From positions 42,639,513 to 42,703,512 of the forward strand of contig CM055870.1 in NCBI GenBank assembly GCA_029582165.1: a stretch of DNA of 64,000 nucleotides. Direction: 5' to 3'. The stretch comes from Portulaca oleracea (taxonomy: Eukaryota > Streptophyta > Magnoliopsida > Caryophyllales > Portulacaceae). The translations under genes and the position numbers were made by a program. A model generated the notes under the pieces. It was not told where the DNA came from. It worked only from the letters and a program-made list of their open reading frames with translations, and made no database searches. This document shows positions 50,695 to 60,987 of the stretch, piece after piece. How positions within the stretch are numbered: position 1 is the stretch's first letter; each line of letters opens with the position of its first letter.

Positions 50695-51336
50695 CTAATC
50701 ATCGGGGTCCTTGATCTGCTTCGGAACTGGATCTCCATCATCCTGAATTATTTTCGGGACATGCCTCAAAGTTAACCTGCCTTCTCGTACCTCATACTCC
50801 GTCATCGACTTTCCTAGCTCAATGACCATCGTTCCTCCCTTCATGTCCATCTTGCAATTTACGGTCGAAAGGAAGGATCTCCCCAAAATAATATCCGGTG
50901 CGGGATCTTCACCTGTGTCTATAACCATGAAATCAATAGGAACAAAGTGTTCTCCTATCTCGAGGAGAACGTCATGTAAGATCCCTAGAGGTTTCTTAAG
51001 GGTCTTGTTTGCTAATCGAACAGTCATATCGGTTACCCTTAACTCCCTATAGTCATATTTCCTTAGGTAAGACTTTGGTAAGACATTTACCCCAGACCTT
51101 GTGTCACATAAAGCATATTTGATGGGTCTACTATCCAACTGAACAGGGATCTTAAAACTACCTGGGTCTTCCTTGTTAGATATAACTGAAGGTACTATGG
51201 TTCCCTTACTTTGGTCAGGTTCAGAATTTGTCCTGATTACCTTATGTGTGGTTGATTCTTCTAAAGTTTTATACTTAGGGTCCATTTCCTCACAATTTAT
51301 AGCGTTATATTGAGCACCCGGATTAGGGGCAGGCTA
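50695..51336 (-). pseudogene. Athila-type aspartic protease with altered active site
   Basis: The minus-strand frame 51285-50695 reads ...KIPVQLDSRPIKYALCDTRSGVNVLPKSY..., then GEHFVPIDFMVIDTGEDP and DIILGRSFLSTVNC. This matches Athila retropepsins (consensus ALCDLGASV[NS]L[MI]P ... IILGRPFL). The catalytic Asp of CDxGAS is present, but the following residues are T-R-S-G instead of L-G-A-S, so the active-site loop is disrupted. It joins the gag C-terminal region upstream after a stop near 51336. The ORF ends in DPDD and pol does not continue. Confidence 0.82.
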
Positions 51337-52737
51337 AGGTTGTAAGCTAGTAGAGGGGGTTGCTAAATTAGCAATCTGATTTTCTAAAATTTTATTATGC
51401 ATCGCTAAGGCCTCTACTTTTTGCATTAAATCTCTTATTACCCCTTCCTGTTTCTGTTTTCCGGCGATAAGGCTTTCCATCATAGTTTGTAGGTTAGACT
51501 TTTTAGGGGGGCCTTGTTGAGGTTGTCTCTGAAGTGGTGGTACATACTTTTGTTGCCCTTGTCCTTGAAGAGGACCAGTAGGGTTGTTGTTCCTATAAGA
51601 AAAGTTTGGGTGGTTTCTAAGCCTAGGATGATTAGGTGTTAGAATTCATATCATAGTTTTGTCTTTGGTTGCCAACATAGTTGGCTTGCTGGACTTGTTC
51701 ACTACTAATTCCACCTGAGGGACAAGTAAAGGTTTCATGTTCGGCCGACTGATAGACATTGCATGCTGGAGGGTTAGAAGGTGAACTCAATTGGTCCATT
51801 TTTTGCGCTAAAGAATCAAGTTTAGATGACAATAAAGAAATTGCATCAACATTAAGCTTACCTCCCGCTCTATGGCGGGGTTTGGACCATTGATATGAGT
51901 TATTCGCTAGATGCTCTATCAAATTTGTAATCTGAGGCACAGTCTTATCCATAAGATCGCCTCTGGCTGTTGAGAGGATGCTTCCTCTTGTCGACTCGTT
52001 TGCTCCATTGAAAAACGATTGGACTGGAACCCTTGGTTTGAATCCATGCTGAGGACATTGTCGAAGAATGTCCTTGTATCTTTCCCAAGCATCATATAAC
52101 GGCTCATCCGGCTCTTGTGTAAAATTTGAAATTTGGTTCCTCAAACTGGTGAGCTTGCTTGGAGGAAAGTATTTCGCCTAGAAAGTGCTGGCGAGTTCAT
52201 CGAATTTCGTTATTGAATTTGGTGGAAGTGAATCGAACCACTCCCATGCCTTGCCTTCTGACGAAAACGGAAAGAGTCTCAGTTTGATGGCCTGGCGTCT
52301 TCCAACACGTTGTTGGCTTTGTAATTGCACAAGCTTGACGAAAAAGTCGCAGATGTCGGTTCAGATCTTCGCTTGCCAGCCCATGGAACGGTGCTTTTGA
52401 CACTAAATTGTTCAATGACTGACGTAGCTCGAAGTCATTCGCTTGGATGGTGGGAACATTGATAGCCGATTGTGGGTTAGTGACGTCGGGAGTCAAATAC
52501 TGCCCGAAAGTCTGTGGTTGTTCACCCATCTCTTCTTTTTTCTTATTCTTGCTCTTCTTCGTCCGTTTCTTGAATTGCTTGTTGTTCTTTTTCCAGTCTC
52601 GCTCTTTTCCTTCTCTCTCGAAGTGTGCGTTCGATCTCGGGATCGTACTCGAAAGAGAAATCTTTTTGTATAAACCTGAAAAAGACAAAAACAAGAACAC
52701 CAAGCGTAATAAAGAAAAAAAAAGTAAAAAAAAACAA
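51337..52737 (-). pseudogene. Athila-type gag, frameshifted
   Basis: The N-terminal part (52737-52543) carries DPEIERTLRERRKRARLEKE. A frameshift near 52545 leads into MGEQPQTFGQYLTPDV and IQANDFELRQSL, with FHGLASEDLNRHLRLF at about 52360-52400. The retrotransposon gag domain EGKAWEWFDSLPPNSITKF lies at about 52190-52290, with an in-frame TAG near 52174, then LRNQISNFTQEPDEPLYDAW from 52144. A zinc knuckle near 51720-51765 reads CNVYQSAEHETFTC, with the second Cys replaced by Tyr. A coiled-coil-like stretch (QKVEALAMHNKILENQIANL) lies near 51370-51430. Gag would package RNA; this copy cannot be read through. Confidence 0.85.
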
Positions 52738-52788
52738 ATAACCTAGCCACCCAAAGTACGTTCGTTTAATGGCAGTTGGGGGAAATAA

Positions 52789-52806
52789 TCCCCGGCAACG
52801 GCGCCA
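52789..52806 (-). other. Primer-binding site for tRNA-Asp
   Basis: The minus strand reads TGGCGCCGTTGCCGGGGA, complementary to the 3' end of plant tRNA-Asp (TCCCCGGCAACGGCGCCA). It lies six bases from the LTR end at 52813. This PBS is typical of Athila and related non-chromodomain Gypsy elements. Confidence 0.93.
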
Positions 52807-52812
52807 AAAACT

Positions 52813-54215
52813 TGACAGGCCCTAAACATATCAGGTCTGTGTACCGCAAGTGTATGGGTCTGTGTAGTAATAAAATATCGTTCTCGCTCAGAGATTTGTG
52901 TTCAACTACGCACTAAATTAGTTCACTACAAAGGATGCTAGGTCGATCAAAGGGTTGTGATAATGATTTATAAAACTAAACTAAGATAGCGAGAATTTTT
53001 TGGGTTTTAACAAATAATTAAAAGTGTTCAGGGGAGTCTACTCTAGTCAGTCAATCAATTAATCAACAATCCCGGTATAAAGTAACAAGATAATTCGGAG
53101 TCTATAATCTTTCTAGGCCTTTTCACAACAATCTTTCGATTCGAAGTGAGTTACAGTGATTAAACTAAACATTATTTCTAACTATTTAATCTAATCAAAG
53201 ATGAGAACTGGTTATAACCGACCCTAGGCAAGAATCATTATTTCTAACTATTTGCTAACCTATTCAATCTTTATCTTTTCAATTCAAGATTCAAACTTTT
53301 GTCATATTATCAATAGTCTAATACCAAGTAAAAGGCGGTTAGCCAGATTTTACAATGACAGATAAATTACGAAGATTAAACGAATAAAGGGATAACTTCA
53401 CATCAAGACTGTATTCAAAATCAATCAAAAGACATCGAGTTTATCCCCCCAAACATAGGAATTTATCTACTCATAATGCTAGAAATAAACATCGCATAAA
53501 CTGAATGTAAACTGGAAAACATAGAGAAAAATAGAATTAACCACGTGTTCGAAGTGGCGGAATCGATCTCTTCGTGTCACCCGAATTGATCTCTTTCGTA
53601 TCCTTCGATCACTTACGATAATCTAAACTAATAATTTTTGAGGAACTAAACTGGAAAGAAACTATCTAAGAAACTACCTTAAAAGCTCTCTAAAATCTTC
53701 CGTCAAACTTCGATGTAAAACTTGATAACTCTCAACGGCTGGCTGACAGGTCTTTTTATATGACACGTTTAGGGCACAAAACGCTGGCAGCGTCTGGCAC
53801 GTTAGACTCGTTCTCCGTGTCTAGGCGTTGGCAGTGCTTGATTTACGCTGGAAACGCTTAAAGCTTTCTTCAGCACCTGAGATCCCTGCCAGAGGCTCTG
53901 GCAGCAGTTGAGGGGCGCTGGCAGCGTCTCCATACCCCGCCCAATTTTGGGCCAGGCCTTGAGCTTGGGCCGCTGCTTCTTCTTCAATCCTTGTTCCTTT
54001 CAACTTTCTTTTGATTTTCTTTGTATTTTCTCCCTTTTTCCATTAATCTTCCATGCTTTTGAGTGTATTTTCAATATCCCCTGCAAAATGTACCAATCTC
54101 GCAACCAAGTGAAGAAATCACAAAAATTGATATAAAAACATGAAATTCCGGATTTAAAAAGAACGAAATATATGTGATTTGAGCCCTAAAAATACTATAT
54201 AAAAACCACTTATCA
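52813..54215 (-). repeat. 5' LTR of the Athila-like element
   Basis: 1403 bp with TG...CA ends in the minus direction (TGATAAGTGG ... GGGCCTGTCA). It contains several copies of GCTGGCAGCG-type motifs at 53780-53935, near the region between the likely promoter and R. Confidence 0.95.
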
Positions 54216-54220
54216 ATGAT

Positions 54221-54554
54221 GCTTTGTTTTTTAAATCCTCTTATATTTTGTGAATGACACCAAATTTATTTATTTTGCTCTTTTTCCTTGGTATTTTTCT
54301 TTCTTTTTGGTCAATATATACTTTGAGTTAAGTTATCTATTAATGAGTTTTTCTCTAATGCTAAATTCTATATATGTTTTCCAAGAACCACCACATTCCA
54401 TTTGTTTACATCGTGGATCCATAGTCCCCCATTTACTTTAATTGCACAATATGATCCCCAGGCCACTGGTGCAGTGGAGTTCCCCCCCCCCCCCACACAC
54501 ACACACACAAAAAACCCTCCGACACAATCCAACGATATGATCTACTACATTCTT

Positions 54555-54619
<65 letters not shown>

Positions 54620-54640
54620 CATACAAACTTTTTTGCCCTA
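54221..54640. repeat. Simple repeats between the Athila-like element and the LINE
   Basis: A poly-C run followed by (CA)n lies at 54482-54508 and an (AT)n tract at 54559-54613. Apparent ORFs over the AT tract are Tyr/Ile runs and not genes. The rest is unrecognised AT-rich DNA. Confidence 0.9.
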
Positions 54641-54849
54641 GAGCTGCTGCCGCCATGGCCAGAATGAGGCATGGGGCAACAATCTCCGGCGGCCGGAAGC
54701 AAACACCGACGAAGACGCCACAAACACAGAAGCAGGCATAGGCAGAACGACAGAGCACATAAAGAAGTAGTCAGGGAAAGGACAGCATTAACAGCAATGG
54801 GAAAAAACTGGTGTAGACAAAGGATGGGAAATGCAAACAGCAAGTCGAA

Positions 54850-55875
54850 ACCAAGAAATCTGAAACAAAGGCAAGCACATATGCTTCTCTGTTCAAAGGA
54901 GAAGAAGAGGGTTTCTCATTGACATATGTGGAACCAGAGATAATAGAAGGCAGACCATGTGCAAAATTAGAGGGGGAGGATGTTGTTGAATCCATAGAGT
55001 ACTGGCAGAATTCTGTAATCTGTTGTGTTCTGGGAGCAAATCCCCCTCTTGATGTCATGAATGGATATCTGCGATGCATATGGAGAAATCTGAATATTGA
55101 ACACATAGCAGATGTTAAAAGAGGAATTTACATTGTGAAATTCATGTCGGCTGAAGGAAGAGACACTGCCCTTAATCAAGGTTTCCATCTCTTTGACAAT
55201 AAACCATTAATTGTCAAAGAATGGAATGAAGAGTTGGACATGGATATCGACTCAATCTCAACATTACCAATATGGGTCACCATGCATGATCTACCTTTCA
55301 AGTTTTTGAGCGCCGAAGGACTAAGTAAGATAGCAAGTATGATTGGTGTACCAATCAAAACAGATAGGCAAACCCGAGAACGAAAGAAGCTGGGATATGC
55401 AAGGATATTAATAGAGATGCCTCTTGAAGGGCCATTCCCTGACCATATTGTTTTTCTTGATCATCATGATGTCTTAGTATGGCAACCTATACATTATGAA
55501 TGGAAACCTATTCGCTGTACACACTGCAAAATGCACGGGCATGACGCAGAAAATTACACGAAAAAGCTTATATGCAATTTTTGCAAGAAAGCAGGACATC
55601 TAGAGACGGACTGTAGAAAGAAGAAGGCAAATGAAGAAACCAAAAAATTGCAAACTGTTGTAACAGAACGCAAAGTAGACGAGCTTGGTTTTATCAAACC
55701 AAACCCAAGACACATTTGGCGAAAAACTCAAACCAGAGTCGTGACTGACAATAGGTTTGAGGTCCTTGATACAGAAGAACAGGAGGAAGTCCGGGAGGGG
55801 GAAAACCACGCAGGCCAAACATCGCAGGTTACCAATGATGAACATCATAAGCTGGAACATTCAGGGAATGATTAG
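54850..55875 (+). CDS. LINE ORF1 protein: DUF4283 domain and CCHC zinc knuckles
   Basis: An open frame of about 320 codons from 54919, and the frame stays open upstream to about 54820 (TKASTYASLFKGEEEGFSL). The DUF4283 domain spans roughly 54970-55450 (CCVLGANPP, GIYIVKFMS, WVTMHDLPF, RILIEMPLEGPF). Two knuckles follow at about 55515-55615: CTHCKMHGHDAENY, with Tyr in place of the last Cys, and an intact CNFCKKAGHLETDC. ORF1 proteins bind the LINE RNA and escort it in the ribonucleoprotein. The true start codon is unclear: no in-frame ATG precedes the domain closely, and a TAG lies upstream near 54810. It overlaps the start of ORF2. Confidence 0.85.
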   Translation, partial: TKKSETKASTYASLFKGEEEGFSLTYVEPEIIEGRPCAKLEGEDVVESIEYWQNSVICCVLGANPPLDVMNGYLRCIWRNLNIEHIADVKRGIYIVKFMSAEGRDTALNQGFHLFDNKPLIVKEWNEELDMDIDSISTLPIWVTMHDLPFKFLSAEGLSKIASMIGVPIKTDRQTRERKKLGYARILIEMPLEGPFPDHIVFLDHHDVLVWQPIHYEWKPIRCTHCKMHGHDAENYTKKLICNFCKKAGHLETDCRKKKANEETKKLQTVVTERKVDELGFIKPNPRHIWRKTQTRVVTDNRFEVLDTEEQEEVREGENHAGQTSQVTNDEHHKLEHSGND

Positions 55876-56600
55876 TCCCGAAAAGCAAGAAGACCTTCGG
55901 GTCTTCTTGCACCAGAGGGGAGTGGGCCTGGTAGCATTATATGAAACAAAACTCCTCCCCCACACAATAGATGCAGTCATCAATCGTGTATTTTCTGGAT
56001 GGCGTCAAATTTCGAGTAAAGATCATGGTAACAGAACTCGTAGTTCTATTGATATGGCATCTGAGTAGCTATCATGTTGAGTACGTGAATCACTCTAACT
56101 AACATATTCATGTCAAGGTAAATATGGTGCACATCTCCTCTTTATTTTACCTTACGTACATGCGTCTATGGTAGCAATGATATGCAGGAGCAAGAGACTC
56201 TGGGCCCAGCTTAGGGGAATTGCCGCAGATATGACTGACTATTGGGCAGTCATGGGGGATTTTAATGTTATTACTAAACCTGATGAAAGAATTGGAGGAG
56301 CTAACGTTGAAGCTTTTACAACGCAACCTTTCAGTCAATGCATCCGGGACTGGCAGCTACATGAACCCGCTTTCACAAGAAATTATCACACATGGACCAA
56401 CAATGACGTCTGGTCTCGGATCGATAAATTTCTAGTAAATGCACTTTGGTACTCGGTTGCAGATTTTTTCAGGTGCATTTTAGAACAGCGGGGTTGTCGG
56501 ATCACGCGGCTATTGAAATTAATTTTCCCGGAGGGCCTCGAACAGTGTCTATCTTCCGTTACTACGACATGTGGTCTAATCATCCCACCTTCAATGATCT
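55836..56600 (+). pseudogene. LINE ORF2 endonuclease domain, interrupted
   Basis: ORF2 starts MMNIISWNIQGM at about 55836 and continues to VGLVALYETKLL, matching the N-x-[RQ]-G and E-T-K boxes of the APE-type endonuclease (EEP fold) that nicks target DNA. A stop at 56068 and about 100 bases of broken frame follow. It resumes at about 56180 with RLWAQLRGIAADM, the catalytic MGDFNVI box and YHTWTNNDVWSRIDKF (S-R-[IL]-D). The start overlaps the end of ORF1 in another frame. Confidence 0.85.
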
Positions 56601-58265
56601 GGTTTAGAGCAGTCTTCAGCAAGCGACAACAGGGCATTCCCAATACCGGCTTTATCAAATGCTCAAAATTCTCCAGCCTAATCTGGAAACGTTGCACCGA
56701 GATAAGTTCTATGACATCCATGGTCAGGAGACAAGAGCAAGAGATGCACTAACTGAAATTCAGCTCAAATTGCAAGCTGATCCTGAAAATCAGGACTTAC
56801 AAAGGGAAGAAAAAGAGACCCGGCTAAAATATGTCGACATCCTGCATTCTTCCCTCAAAATGCGAAAGCAACAAAGCAAATTTGACTGGTCGTACCTTAG
56901 AGACAGTTGCTCTAAACTCTTCTTTGCGAAACTGAGACAAAGAAGGCATGCGAATTATGTCTATAAAATAGAAAACGAAGAAGGAGTCATGGTAGAAGGA
57001 TACCAAGAGGTCAACAATGTTCTGCAGAACTTCTACCGAAAGCTTCTGGGCCCACAACAAACAAAAAGAAGCAGAATCAGATCAGACATAATGGAAGTTG
57101 GGACTTGCCTCGCAACTGCTCAACAAATCTCCCTCAGTCGCCCTATCACAGAGAAGGAAATCAAACAAGCCATGTTCTCTATCCCAAATGAGAAAACTCC
57201 AAGGCCGGACGTGTATACAAGCATCTTCTATAAGGACTCGTGGGACATTATTAGAGGATTGGTTTGCAAGGCAGCTCAAGAGTTCTTTAGCACGGGTAAG
57301 CTCCTGAAAAGCTTCAACGCCACAAATCTAGTGCTCATTCCAAAGGTCTTAAATCCAACAAACCCGACCGAATTCAGACCAATAGCTTGTTGCAACACTT
57401 TTTACAAGTGCATCACAAAAATCCTAGCGGCAAGACTTCGAGAAGTCCTCCCCTCGATAGTAAATCTGAGCCAAAGCGCCTTCATTCTCGATCGGGAGCT
57501 TCTCCATAATGTTTTACTCTGTCAAGAAATAGCTCGTGGCTATACTCGACAGTCCATCTCCCCCCGCTGCATGATGAAGATTGACTTAAGAAAGGCCTTC
57601 GACTCGGTTCACTGGGAATACATCAGAGAGGCTCTCGTGACCCTCAAATTTCCTTGCTGGCTCATAAACTGCATCATGACGTGTGTTACGACTCCTACCT
57701 TCTCGGTTTGTGCAAATGGCATTCAATCAGAGAGATTTAAAGGTGGAAGGGGAATCGACAGGGCGACCCCATGTCTCCCCTCCTCTTTGTGCTGACAATG
57801 GAATATCTCTCCCGATCGCTTGATTACTTTGTTAGCACACAACCGGATTTCAAATATCACCTGAATTGCAATCGTCTTCAGCTTACCCACATGATGTTCA
57901 CCGATGACCTTATACTTTTCACTACCGCCACAAGAACCTCCATCAGGAAAATCATGGCAGCCTTCTCGCATTTTTCGGAGGTAACAGGGCTTGTTGCAAA
58001 TCAGGCCAAGTCTGAAATGGTTGTCGGGAGTGCTAACAATGAGCTCGAAACAACTCTACTACAGGAAACTGGGTTTTCCCGTTGATCTCTTCCCTTCAAA
58101 TACCTTGGCATGCCAATCTCGGCATGTAACCTCTCCAAGACCGATTGCAACATCCTCGATGAAAAAATCATCGCCAAAATCAAAACCTGGTCTACTCGGA
58201 CCATCTCTTATGCTGGGAGAGTAGCCTTAATCAATAGCGTCCTGATGGGTATTTACAGCTTCTGG
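56601..58265 (+). pseudogene. LINE ORF2 reverse transcriptase, frameshifted
   Basis: The 378-codon open frame at 56659-57795 carries the RT fingers and palm: PNEKTPRPDVYTSIF (consensus GKAPGPDG, with Gly changed), LVLIPKV, FRPIACCNTFYK and MKIDLRKAFDSVHW. A frameshift near 57755 moves the reading to RQGDPMSPLLF and the catalytic MMFTDDLILF (57892-57920). A TGA at about 58083 precedes FKYLGMPIS and YAGRVALINSV. This enzyme copies the LINE RNA at the nicked target. The next codons (YSFWARI) are cut by the hAT-type insertion and continue at 58938. Confidence 0.9.
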
Positions 58266-58273
58266 GCCAGAAT

Positions 58274-58937
58274 TAGGGCTGTCAATGAGCCAAGCCGGCT
58301 CGTGAGCCCTCCCGAGCCAGCTCGGCGGGAAGCTCGATAAGCTCGGCTCGCAATAAGTTCGAGGCGGCTCGGGCTCGGGCTCGTCACATAAACAAGCCAA
58401 GCCGAGCCCAAGGAAGCTCGGCTCGTGAAGCTCGTAAGGCTCGTGAAAATGGAAAATTGGACGAAATATGTTATGTTTGATAATACAATTTCCAAAATCA
58501 AATTACCTTATTAACATGAATTGAAACTTGTGCTTTCGATACATTTTTTTTATGTGTTATAAATCCACAATCATAAATTATTTTAATTATTACTAAAAGA
58601 TTACTCTATTTTATTTATATCCTATAATTGTTATTTTGAATTAATTAATTTTCAATCTTATATCATTATTTGACTTTATTATAAGTGCTTTTTTAATTAT
58701 TCTTTATGTTAAGAGTTACTCTTTATTATTACTTTGTAGGCCAACAAAATGAATAACAATGAACAAGTATTGGCTCGTTAAAGCTCGTGAGGGCTCGCGA
58801 GCCTTGACAAGCCAAGCCGCGAGCCTAACTTTTCAGGTTCGCCAAGCTCGCGAGCCGAGCCAAGCTTGCAATGTACCTCACGAGCCAAGCCTCGAGCATG
58901 CCAAGCTCGGGCTCGGCTCGGCTCATTGTCAGCCCTA
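58274..58937. mobile_element. hAT-type non-autonomous element, 664 bp
   Basis: An exact 8-bp duplication GCCAGAAT (58266-58273 and 58938-58945) flanks inverted ends TAGGGCTGTCAATGAGCC / TAGGGCTGACAATGAGCC (one mismatch in 18). Removing it with one duplication copy restores the LINE reading frame. Both subterminal regions, about 150 bp each, are dense in GCTCG/CGAGC motifs, with an AT-rich centre (58450-58740) and no transposase. Reading through the GCTCG arrays produces spurious Ser/Arg/Ala-rich ORFs. Confidence 0.95.
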
Positions 58938-59872
58938 GCCAGAATTATCATTATTCCCCAACACACTATTGACAAGCTCAACAGGTATTGCAGGGGGAGC
59001 CTCACATATGCACACTCGCCCTCCGTATGTCTCGTGGGAAGCCACGTGCCTGCCTAGGGACCTAGGAGGTCTCGGCATTCGGAACCTCAACGCTTAGAAC
59101 ATGACATCCTTTACGAAACTAGTATGGGATGTGCAGCAACACAAGGAAGTTCTATGGATCAAATGGGTTCACTCGAAATACATCAAGACCAATACGTGGT
59201 AGTCTTACTCCCCGTCCTTATGACACATGCCCATATTTCAAAAAAATCTGTGAAGTGAAAGACAAATTCAAATGGGGGTGTGATCCTAGAGTCAGATGGT
59301 ACTGGGGAGGGGAGGGAGATGGAAGTTACAAGGTATCAAAGGGTTATTGGTGGCTAGTAAATCATGGGCACACTCCGGAGTGGATCCAAATTCCCTGGAA
59401 CAAACTGATTCTTCCCCGACATGCTTTCATTAGCTGGGTCCTCCTCCTTGGAAAACTCCCAGTTAAAGCCAGAACTTCTAGATAGGATGGTAAAGATGCA
59501 TGGTGTACTCTCTGTGGCCGGGAAGAAGAAACGATTGATCACTTGTTCGCAAGGTGTGCATACACGATAGAGGTCCATGAGAAGACCAGACAATGGCCTC
59601 ATTACAGCAAATACGAGAATCTGCACACCTTGGACAAACTTGTGGAGAATCTTGTCAATTGTGACGAGCCAGTCTGGGTGCGCCACTTCAAATTTGCTGT
59701 TTTTGGGGTGGTAAGCTATCATATCTGGAGTCAACGAAACATGATACTACATGGGGCAAGACATGACCCCCAAGGAAAGTTTGTCAAAGCATCGTTGAGA
59801 GTATCCGAACTCGATGTCTTATCATGGCAAAACACCGTCGTCGATATGGAAATCTTGCCGATATTGTCTTAG
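58938..59872 (+). pseudogene. LINE ORF2 C-terminal part with zf-RVT domain
   Basis: After the hAT element the frame resumes with IIPQHTIDKLNRYCRGSL, then GGLGIRNLNA and LVWDVQQHKEVLWIKWVHS in a shifted frame. From 59129 the zf-RVT module follows: YKVSKGYWWLV, WNKLILPRHAFISWVLLLGK, a TAG near 59483, then the Cys/His box CTLCGREEETIDHLFARC at about 59505-59560. The ORF2 end is the stop at 59870-59872. Several stops and frame changes make it non-functional. Confidence 0.85.
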
Positions 59873-60187
59873 CAATGTAATCTAGGCTCAGGCGATCTCC
59901 CGCCCTGCTTGTACTCACTTTTCCTACATAGTGTGAATATATCCTGGTTTTTCGTGCAAAATATATATATATATTGTAAAACCCCGGAAATTCTAATATG
60001 TTTACCGTTACGTGTTACGTTTGACTCCGTTACACTGTGAAATTTTATGTGATTATTTTATCTTGACACTTGAGCTCGTAGGACCGTTGAGAGACTAACA
60101 GGGGTAAAAGAGTCATTGTATGCATGGGGACGTCGTATGGGAGGAAGGGTAGATTGGTAATTTATGTGACTAACCTTACGATGAGCT

Positions 60188-60188
60188 A

Positions 60189-60235
<47 letters not shown>

Positions 60236-60268
60236 GTTATTATTATTTTTATTCTTATTATTATTATG
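60188..60268 (+). repeat. (TTA)n microsatellite
   Basis: Nearly pure TTA/TAT trinucleotide run with a few interruptions (GTTATT, TTTTTATTC). Confidence 0.95.
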
Positions 60269-60976
60269 ATTAGTATTTTTGTTTCTAAGTGGTAATTATT
60301 AGTAGGGTTTTTATTTTATTGTTATTATTATGGTAGGAATATTATTTATTAGTGGTAATAACATTGTTAACCCTCCCAAATCCAAAATTAACCATCCCCT
60401 AACCCAAATTAAGCCCTAATCTAATCCCTACCATTTCCTCTTCCCCGACCCTCCTTTTCTTTTGTTTTGTTCTATTTCACTTCTTTTTCTCTCTCCCGTA
60501 CTCCACACAAACCACCCCAGTAACCGCCATACTAACCGTTAACAACCGTCGCACCACCATCCCCCACCAGCAGCACCACCACAGACAACCCCGGAGTCGA
60601 TCGTAGCCACCATCAAAGCACTGCTCGGTCAGTCCCCATTCCTTGAGTATATGTTAATATTGTGAATTTTTGTTTTCACTTTACGTATTTGAAGAGGTCC
60701 GGGTTCCATTCTCCTCTCTGGTGGGCACCGCTAAGCGAACCGCCTCTTCCAACTCGAACCTCGAGTTGCAATTTCCAGTCACTTCGGGAGCGGGAAGGCT
60801 AGTCTCGGCCATCCGATGGATGGGCCCCGGGGCTCCTTAGGGAGGGGCCCACTCACGACACCGACCCCGGAGGCCTCGAGACTGGACCGGGCCGTCTCAA
60901 AACTAGAGGATCGAAGGTATCGGGGTACGAGTGTTTGCAACCCCGAGTGCAATAAGTCCAAGAACCAAGGCACAAG

Positions 60977-60987
60977 TGGCATCAGAG
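60977..60987 (+). other. Possible tRNA-Met primer-binding site
   Basis: TGGCATCAGAG resembles the plant Gypsy PBS TGGTATCAGAG with one transition. It follows GGCACAAG, a possible LTR end. Without a paired LTR this is tentative. Confidence 0.35.

Larger units (their letters stand above)
44448..54220 (-). mobile_element. Athila-like Ty3/Gypsy element, full length, non-autonomous
   Basis: The 5-bp direct repeat ATGAT at 44448-44452 and 54216-54220 brackets two LTRs (44453-45844 and 52813-54215) in direct orientation with TG...CA ends. The PBS next to the right LTR and the order of ORFs show that transcription runs on the minus strand. Inside are broken gag-protease (50695-52737) and an envelope-position ORF (48237-49452). 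The 1.2 kb between them lacks RT, RNase H and integrase, so the copy needs enzymes in trans. The LTRs differ at several per cent of positions, mostly transitions, plus a deletion of about 35 bp in the left copy, so insertion is not recent. Confidence 0.93.
54640..59975 (+). mobile_element. L1-type LINE, near full length, decayed
   Basis: ORF1 (DUF4283 plus CCHC knuckles) is followed by ORF2 (endonuclease, RT, zf-RVT) on the same strand, the standard order of plant L1 elements. The 5' boundary is placed just after the (AT)n tract and the 3' boundary near a short (AT)n run at 59960-59975; both are approximate because a target duplication made of AT repeats cannot be told from the microsatellite. 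No poly-A tail is evident. A hAT-type element splits ORF2 at 58274-58937. Confidence 0.85.

Noticed and set aside
52789..52806. tRNA-Asp gene fragment
   Set aside because: Only the 18 bases complementary to the tRNA 3' end are present, beside an LTR; this is a primer-binding site.
54438..54843. ORFs over the AT and CA repeats
   Set aside because: They translate microsatellite DNA (Tyr/Ile runs) and have no domain.
58253..59057. Ser/Ala/Arg-rich ORFs on both strands of the hAT element
   Set aside because: They are readings of GCTCG/CGAGC arrays; the true coding context is the interrupted LINE ORF2.
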